This document shows positions 6,308-9,861 of a stretch of 9,861 bases of DNA, piece after piece (position 1 is the stretch's first letter; each line of letters begins with the position of its first letter). Made by a program: the position numbers and the translations under genes. The DNA lies in contig RGTE01000037.1 of NCBI GenBank assembly GCA_010025475.1, forward strand, positions 1 to 9,861, in the 5' to 3' direction. Source of the stretch: Verrucomicrobiota bacterium (lineage in GTDB: Bacteria; Verrucomicrobiota; Verrucomicrobiia; Methylacidiphilales; Verrucolacustridaceae). The notes under the pieces were generated by a model. That model had not been told where the DNA came from. It saw nothing but the letters and a program-made list of their open reading frames with translations, and ran no database searches.

Positions 6308-6946
6308 ATTCCTCCCGATTGGCGAGCCGAGCTAGCGAAAGCCGGCGGTGCGTCCGTCACGGGGCTGGATGAGGCAGGACGGGGAGCGCTGGCCGGGCCG
6401 GTGGTGGCGGCGGCGTACCGGTTTCACCAAAGTGGCACTCGGATTCCCGGGCTGGATGACTGCAAAAAGCTGACCCCAAAAAAAAGGGAAGAGGTTTTTC
6501 GACGTCTGACGGAGGGTGAGGTGGGGGTTTGGGCCGTGGGGGAGGCCTCGGTCGAGGAAATTGCCGATTTGAATATCCTCGTAGCCAGCCAGGTGGCGAT
6601 GCGCAGGGCCCTGGAAGCCTTGCCGTCTGGAGAGGGAATCCTTCTGGTGGATGGCCTGCCCGCCAAGCATTTAGGCAGGAAACACGTGGCGGTGGTGGAT
6701 GGAGACGGAATTTGCCCCACGATTGCGGCGGCCTCCGTGGTGGCAAAATTTTCACGGGACCGCATCCTTTTCGAATTTTCGAAGTTATATCCTGTATATG
6801 GATGGGATCGGAATCGCGGCTACGGTACGGCGGCTCACCTTCGCGCCCTCGCGGATCACGGCCCTTGCCCGCTCCATCGCCGATCGTTTCTACCCGTGGG
6901 ATCGCCGGCCCTGCCCGGCCTGGAGGCATCGTTGGGAGGCCGGTAG
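6308..6946 (+). CDS. rnhB: Ribonuclease HII, apparent ATT start
   Basis: RNase HII cuts RNA of RNA-DNA hybrids and removes single ribonucleotides from DNA. Numbered from ATT 6308 (212 residues, a normal length), the four acidic metal ligands are present: Asp21 and Glu22 in GLDEAGRGALAGPV, Asp115 in LLVDGLP and Asp133 in VVDGDGICP. Also seen: AAASVVAKFSRDRI, then YGWDRNRGYGTAAHLRAL and HRRSF, the usual C-terminal signature. Between the rplS stop and the catalytic DEAGRG motif the frame has no ATG, GTG or TTG; the first GTG (6401) lies after the motif and would remove two catalytic residues. ATT at 6308, seven bases after AAAGGGAG, gives a family-like beginning (PPDWRAELAKAG). ATT starts are known, for example in infC. 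A miscalled ATG is the alternative. Same frame as rplS, three bases after its stop. Confidence 0.92.
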   Translation: MPPDWRAELAKAGGASVTGLDEAGRGALAGPVVAAAYRFHQSGTRIPGLDDCKKLTPKKREEVFRRLTEGEVGVWAVGEASVEEIADLNILVASQVAMRRALEALPSGEGILLVDGLPAKHLGRKHVAVVDGDGICPTIAAASVVAKFSRDRILFEFSKLYPVYGWDRNRGYGTAAHLRALADHGPCPLHRRSFLPVGSPALPGLEASLGGR

Positions 6947-7310
6947 GCACGGGGAAAGGGTGGCCGCCCGATTCCTGCAGCGGGCTGGCCTGAAAATCCT
7001 CGCGCGGAACTATCGTTACCGCCGGGGGGAGTTGGATCTGGTCGCCCGCCACGGGCGGGAACTGGTCATGGTGGAGGTCAAGGCCCGGCATCCGCGGGCT
7101 TGGCTGGCCCCGGAGCACGCCGTCACCTTTGGAAAACAGAGAAAAATCATCGGTACGGCCAACGCCTACCTGCGGGAGCTTCGGTGCCGTCCCCCGGCGG
7201 TGCGCTTCGATATCGTGGAGGTCTGGCAGGCACCAGGGGAAATCCCTCGGTGTCGCTGGATCCGTAAGGCCTATTCGCTGGAGGACGCCCGTTTGGGTTG
7301 GAGCCGATGA
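6798..7310 (+). CDS. yraN: YraN / UPF0102 family nuclease-like protein
   Basis: A small restriction-endonuclease-fold protein of the UPF0102 family; function not firmly established, often linked to DNA processing and commonly found near rnhB. Seen with the start at 6798 (170 residues): GRHGERVAARFLQRAGLKI (49-67), the family's GxxGExxA helix; then the PD-(D/E)xK-type core NYRYRRGELDLV with Glu78 and Asp80, and VEVKAR with Glu93 and Lys95; and VRFDIVEV (136-143) near the end. All putative metal ligands are intact. The start is uncertain: ATG 6798 overlaps rnhB by 149 bases and has no clear Shine-Dalgarno, the family is usually ~120 residues, yet no later start keeps the GxxGE helix (GTG 6960 falls within it). 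An extension to 6699 is possible but unlikely. The stop overlaps the comM start as ATGA (7307-7310). Confidence 0.85.
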   Translation: MDGIGIAATVRRLTFAPSRITALARSIADRFYPWDRRPCPAWRHRWEAGRHGERVAARFLQRAGLKILARNYRYRRGELDLVARHGRELVMVEVKARHPRAWLAPEHAVTFGKQRKIIGTANAYLRELRCRPPAVRFDIVEVWQAPGEIPRCRWIRKAYSLEDARLGWSR

Positions 7311-7552
7311 ACCATTTTGCCCGAACGTGGTCGGCGGCGGTGCAGGGTGTGGACGCCTGCCCCGTGGCGGTGGAGGTCGATTCCGGAGGGGGGAAGGAAA
7401 ACTTCGTGGTGGTGGGTTTGGCCGATACGGCCGTGAAAGAGTCGCGGCAGAGGGTGAAGGCAGCCTTGTATAACAACGGCTTTTCGGTCCCGGAGGGTTA
7501 CATCACGGCCAGCTTGGCCCCGGCGGACTTGAAAAAAGCCGGGCCGTTTTGA
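7307..7552 (+). CDS. comM: ComM/YifB, N-terminal part (frameshifted)
   Basis: Begins at ATG 7307, which overlaps the yraN stop (ATGA); an in-frame TTG at 7298 is less likely. The 81 residues match the start of the ChlI-like (Lon S5-like) domain of ComM/YifB: VQGVDACPVAVEVDSGGGKENFVVVGLADTAVKESRQRVKAAL, then ITASLAPADLKKAGPF and TGA. In family members this segment runs straight on through GPxFDLPIALGLL, and exactly that sequence follows in the +1 frame. ComM is a hexameric AAA+ helicase that drives branch migration during natural transformation; annotations as magnesium chelatase are historical. As drawn, this reading gives a short product without the ATPase core. Confidence 0.85.
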   Translation: MNHFARTWSAAVQGVDACPVAVEVDSGGGKENFVVVGLADTAVKESRQRVKAALYNNGFSVPEGYITASLAPADLKKAGPF

Positions 7553-7553
7553 C
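7541..7553 (+). other. comM: Frameshift site in comM with TTT TGA C context
   Basis: In the upstream frame the codons read GGG CCG TTT TGA; in the downstream frame they read TTT GAC CTG CCG, starting one base later. The T4 run (7547-7550) would let a Phe tRNA re-pair perfectly with TTT after a +1 slip, and TGA followed by C is a weak stop. This resembles the RF2 (prfB) site CTT TGA C, but there is no clear Shine-Dalgarno-like stimulator just upstream (only CCGGGCCG). Family members usually have one residue between GP and FDLP, which a two-base deletion explains better than a +1 slip. Confidence 0.8.
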
Positions 7554-8828
7554 CTGCCGATCGCCTTGGGTCTTCTTGCCAGCATCGGAACGATTAACCG
7601 GGACCGGCTTTCGGAGTGGATGGTTATCGGCGAGTTGGGCTTGGATGGCGAGGTGAGGCCCGTGCGGGGCACGTTGGCCATCTCCCTGCTGGCAAGGGAA
7701 CGACGGGTGAGGGGGCTGATGGTGCCGGCCATCAACGCCAGCGAGGCCTCGGTGGTGGAAGGGGTTAAGGTCGTGCCCGTGCGGGACTTGCGGGAGGCCG
7801 CAGACGTGATCGAAGGGAAAATCCTGCCTCAGGCGGTTTCGTTCAACGGACGGAATGGCCATCATTCTCCCGAGAACATCCCTGATTTCTCCGAGGTAAA
7901 GGGACAGGAGGCGGTGAAGCGGGCGCTGGAAATTGCTGCCGCGGGCAATCACAACGTCTTGATGATCGGACCGCCCGGTTCGGGCAAGAGCATGTTGGCG
8001 AAGCGAATTCCCGGGATCTTGCCCAAGATGTCGTTGGAGGAGTCATTTGAGACTACACGGATCCACAGCGTGGCCGGGTTGGTCAAGCCGGATGAGTCGT
8101 TGGTCAAGAGGCGACCCTTCCGCAGTCCCCATCACACCATCTCCGACATCGGTCTGATCGGTGGATCGGCTAACCCAAACCCGGGTGAGGTGAGTCTGGC
8201 CCACAATGGCGTCCTCTTCCTGGACGAGTTGCCGGAGTTCCGGCGGTCCGCTCTGGAGGTTTTGCGGCAACCCCTGGAGGACGGTCAGGTGACCATCTCG
8301 CGGGCGGCAGGGAGCCTGACCTTCCCGGCCCGCTTTATGTTTGTGGGGGCGATGAATCCGAGTCCGAGAGGTGCCGTCGAAGCGAGAGGACCCGGCAAAG
8401 CCGCCAAAAAGTATCTCAGCCGAATCAGTGGCCCCCTCTTGGATCGGATCGATCTGCATCTTGAAGTGCCGGCGTTGAAGCATGAGGATCTTCTTTCCGC
8501 CGAACCGGGTGAAACCTCCGGCACGATTCGGTCGCGGGTGGAGAAAGCGCGGGTTCTCCAAGAAAATCGTTTTGGCCGAGGTACGGGGCTTTTCAATAAC
8601 GCCCAGATGGGGCCGAAGGAACTGAGGAAGTTTGTTCCCATGAATGGGGAGGCCAAGGGGTTGCTCTCCCATGCCATGACGGATCTGGGCCTAAGTGCAC
8701 GTGCCTTGGACAGGATCCTGAAGGTGGCGCGGACGATTGCCGATCTGGCGGAGAGCGAAGCCGTGCACCTCGACCATCTGGCCGAGGCGATCCAGTACCG
8801 GACCTTGGACCGGCAACTATGGGGGTGA
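7548..8828 (+). CDS. comM: ComM/YifB AAA+ helicase, main part (after frameshift)
   Basis: The family-like frame resumes at TTT 7548 (first usable start in isolation is TTG 7566) and encodes 426 residues; joined to the N-terminal part this gives about 506, the length of E. coli ComM. Seen: the rest of the ChlI-like domain (FDLPIALGLLASIG, WMVIGELGLDGEVRPVRG), a linker, then the Mg_chelatase AAA+ module with FSEVKGQEAVKRALEIAAAG, Walker A GPPGSGKSMLAKRI, RPFRSPHHTISDIGLIGG, Walker B GVLFLDELPEF and FMFVGAMNP; and the C-terminal helical domain with LSRISGPLLDRIDLHLEVP, LGLSARALDRILKVARTIADLA and AIQYRTLDR. The cysteine cluster normally after NP (CPCG ... CxC) is absent; the sequence reads NPSPRGAVEARG and is a few residues shorter. 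It converges on the DUF192 gene with one base between the stops. Confidence 0.9.
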   Translation, partial: FDLPIALGLLASIGTINRDRLSEWMVIGELGLDGEVRPVRGTLAISLLARERRVRGLMVPAINASEASVVEGVKVVPVRDLREAADVIEGKILPQAVSFNGRNGHHSPENIPDFSEVKGQEAVKRALEIAAAGNHNVLMIGPPGSGKSMLAKRIPGILPKMSLEESFETTRIHSVAGLVKPDESLVKRRPFRSPHHTISDIGLIGGSANPNPGEVSLAHNGVLFLDELPEFRRSALEVLRQPLEDGQVTISRAAGSLTFPARFMFVGAMNPSPRGAVEARGPGKAAKKYLSRISGPLLDRIDLHLEVPALKHEDLLSAEPGETSGTIRSRVEKARVLQENRFGRGTGLFNNAQMGPKELRKFVPMNGEAKGLLSHAMTDLGLSARALDRILKVARTIADLAESEAVHLDHLAEAIQYRTLDRQLWG

Positions 8829-8829
8829 T

Positions 8830-9252
8830 TTAGCGGGGTAAGCCCTGAACCTTGACACCAGGCTTCAGTCCGCGACTGGCAAACCAGTCACGGTTCGTTT
8901 CAATCGCGTAGGCCACTTTTTGGGATTTGCTTTCCACGGGGGTCTCCTCAAACGGCACCAGCGGGTGGATTTCGAGAATCACCCCTTCGGAATCCAAAAA
9001 GGCAAGGTCCAGAGGGATCGAGGTGTTTCGCATCCAAAAAGAGGCCTTCTTGGGCTCCTCAAAGATAAAAATCATGCCGCGATCCGTGGCCAACGAGTCC
9101 CGGTTCATCAGACCAAGCGCTTGTTCTCCGGGGGTTTCGGCCACTTCCACGAGGAGCTTGTGCTCAGCGATTTTGAGCCTGGCTTCGCCGCCGGCGGAGC
9201 AACCCACCGCCCACAGGCCAAGCGTGAGAATAAGAAGAAGGGCTTTTTTCAA
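8830..9252 (-). CDS. DUF192 family lipoprotein, TTG start
   Basis: A 140-residue protein of the DUF192 family (function unknown; small beta-rich proteins, often exported). The start is TTG at 9252, overlapping the stop of the upstream gene as TTGA (9252-9249), because it directly precedes a lipoprotein signal sequence, MKKALLLILTLGLWAVGC, with Cys18 as the predicted lipidated residue. Seen after it: VEVAETPGEQALGLMNRDSL, GMIFIFEEPKKASFWMRNTSIPLD, AFLDSEGVILEIHPLVPF and AYAIETNRDWFASRGLKPG, which cover the whole domain. No Shine-Dalgarno is visible; the sequence before the start is C-rich, so translation probably depends on coupling to the gene upstream. The frame extends much further upstream but that part is a shadow of the rhodanese gene. 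Location: periplasmic face of the inner membrane or the outer membrane. Confidence 0.88.
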   Translation of the reverse strand: MKKALLLILTLGLWAVGCSAGGEARLKIAEHKLLVEVAETPGEQALGLMNRDSLATDRGMIFIFEEPKKASFWMRNTSIPLDLAFLDSEGVILEIHPLVPFEETPVESKSQKVAYAIETNRDWFASRGLKPGVKVQGLPR

Positions 9253-9861
9253 TAGCGGGGCAGGGAGGGGTCTACCTCCTCCGCCCAGGCGTCGATTCCA
9301 CCCTTGAGATTCAAAAGTTTTTTGTAACCCTGCTGCTGCAGGAAAAGCAGGGCCTTGGCACTGCGGACGCCGGCTTTGCAGTGGATCACGATTTCCTGAT
9401 CGTGGGGAATCTCCTGCCAGCGCTTGGGCACATCGCCCAAGGGGATGAGGGTGGAGCCCGGGATCCGGGAAATCTGGAACTCGTGCGGTTCGCGTACATC
9501 GATAAGAACAAAAGGTTTTTTGGCATCGATGTTCTTCTTCAGGTCGACACAGGTGATTTCCGGAACCTTGGGCGCCTCCTGATGGAGAGGGCCTTCGCGG
9601 GCGGGCGCACCGCAAAACTGCTCGTAATCGATCAGACCGGTGATGGTTCTTTTTTTGCCGCACATTGGGCAGTCCGGATTTTTGCGGAGTTTCATTTCGC
9701 GGAACCGCATCTTGAGGGCGTCGAAGAGCAGGAGTCTTCCGATCAGTATATCCCCGATTCCGAGGATCAGTTTTACAGTCTCGATCGCCTGCAGAACGCC
9801 GATAACCCCGGGCAGGATTCCGAGCACGCCGCCTTCCGCGCAGCTGGGGACGCTGCCGGGC
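9249..9861 (-). CDS. moeB: MoeB/MoeZ-type adenylyltransferase with C-terminal rhodanese domain, 5' truncated
   Basis: The gene runs in from beyond the right edge; 203 residues are visible. The first visible residues, PGSVPSCAEGGVLGILPGVIG, are the family's crossover region, with Cys in SCAEGG. Next come the dimer helices (QAIETVKLIL), LLLFDALKMRF and a zinc-binding CPMC pair; the partner pair would lie upstream. A rhodanese domain follows (about 100-203): VLIDVREPHEFQISRIPGS, the catalytic Cys in HCKAGVRSAKA, GYKKLLNLKGGIDAW, and the characteristic ending DPSLPRY. Family knowledge: these E1-like enzymes adenylate the C-terminal glycine of a ubiquitin-like sulfur carrier (MoaD, ThiS, CysO) and the rhodanese domain supplies sulfur, for molybdopterin, thiazole or cysteine synthesis. 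MoeB, MoeZ and ThiF roles cannot be separated here. It is translationally coupled to the DUF192 gene. Confidence 0.93.
   Translation of the reverse strand, partial: PGSVPSCAEGGVLGILPGVIGVLQAIETVKLILGIGDILIGRLLLFDALKMRFREMKLRKNPDCPMCGKKRTITGLIDYEQFCGAPAREGPLHQEAPKVPEITCVDLKKNIDAKKPFVLIDVREPHEFQISRIPGSTLIPLGDVPKRWQEIPHDQEIVIHCKAGVRSAKALLFLQQQGYKKLLNLKGGIDAWAEEVDPSLPRY

Noticed and set aside
6357..7118. Minus-strand open frame of 253 codons opposite rnhB and yraN
   Set aside because: Pro/Arg/His-rich translation with no motif; the plus strand carries all RNase HII and YraN catalytic residues.
7531..7540. A6 run in comM (TTG AAA AAA GCC) as a -1 slippery site
   Set aside because: The frame change needed is +1 (or -2). 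A -1 slip here would not reach the frame that encodes the rest of ComM.
8043..8672. Minus-strand open frame of 209 codons opposite comM
   Set aside because: Shadow of the comM AAA+ module, whose Walker A/B motifs are clear on the plus strand.
1..9861. A hidden defence, mobile or CRISPR-type system
   Set aside because: No transposase, integrase, nuclease-effector pair, direct-repeat array, tRNA or attachment-like repeat is visible; almost every base is accounted for by housekeeping or envelope genes.

Overview
The window looks like chromosomal core DNA from a Gram-negative bacterium. Verrucomicrobiota, or a relative in the PVC group, is the best guess. This rests on three things: the style of the secretin at the left edge (N-terminal TPR-like helices, one STN/N1-like domain, a Ser-rich linker, then the secretin core), an LptF/G-type LPS exporter permease beside gmhA, and the compact order rpsP-khpA-trmD-rplS-rnhB-yraN-comM. 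The lineage is inferred from gene style and order, not from a search.

Layout. (1) Bases 1-2046, plus strand: a 5'-truncated secretin, clearly richer in A+T than everything to its right. (2) Bases 2051-3974, minus strand: an LptF/LptG-family permease carrying a -1-type frameshift near 3414, translationally coupled (ATGA overlap) to a 269-residue exported proline-rich protein of unknown function. (3) Bases 4005-4571, plus: gmhA, divergent from the permease across only 30 bp; both belong to lipopolysaccharide biogenesis. (4) Bases 4572-4685: a leader with two nested or adjacent inverted repeats and a possible promoter. (5) Bases 4686-8828, plus: a tight operon for ribosome and tRNA maturation and DNA maintenance: rpsP (bS16), khpA (KH protein), trmD (m1G37 methyltransferase), rplS (bL19), rnhB (RNase HII), yraN (UPF0102 nuclease-like) and comM (AAA+ helicase of natural transformation). 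Several junctions are 4-nt stop/start overlaps. (6) Bases 8830-9861, minus: a MoeB/MoeZ-type E1 adenylyltransferase with a C-terminal rhodanese domain (truncated by the window edge), coupled through a TTGA overlap to a DUF192 lipoprotein.

I see no mobile element, CRISPR array, tRNA or defence island, and no convincing new multi-gene system. The points of interest are smaller: rnhB has no ATG/GTG/TTG start before its catalytic motif and appears to start at ATT with a well-placed Shine-Dalgarno; comM is interrupted at TTT TGA C, a context resembling the RF2 programmed +1 frameshift site, and also lacks the family's cysteine cluster; the permease is frameshifted; rplS carries a perfect 24-bp tandem duplication in its N-terminal helix; and the rpsP leader may be structured. 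Two frameshifts in 10 kb also raise the possibility of assembly or sequencing error.
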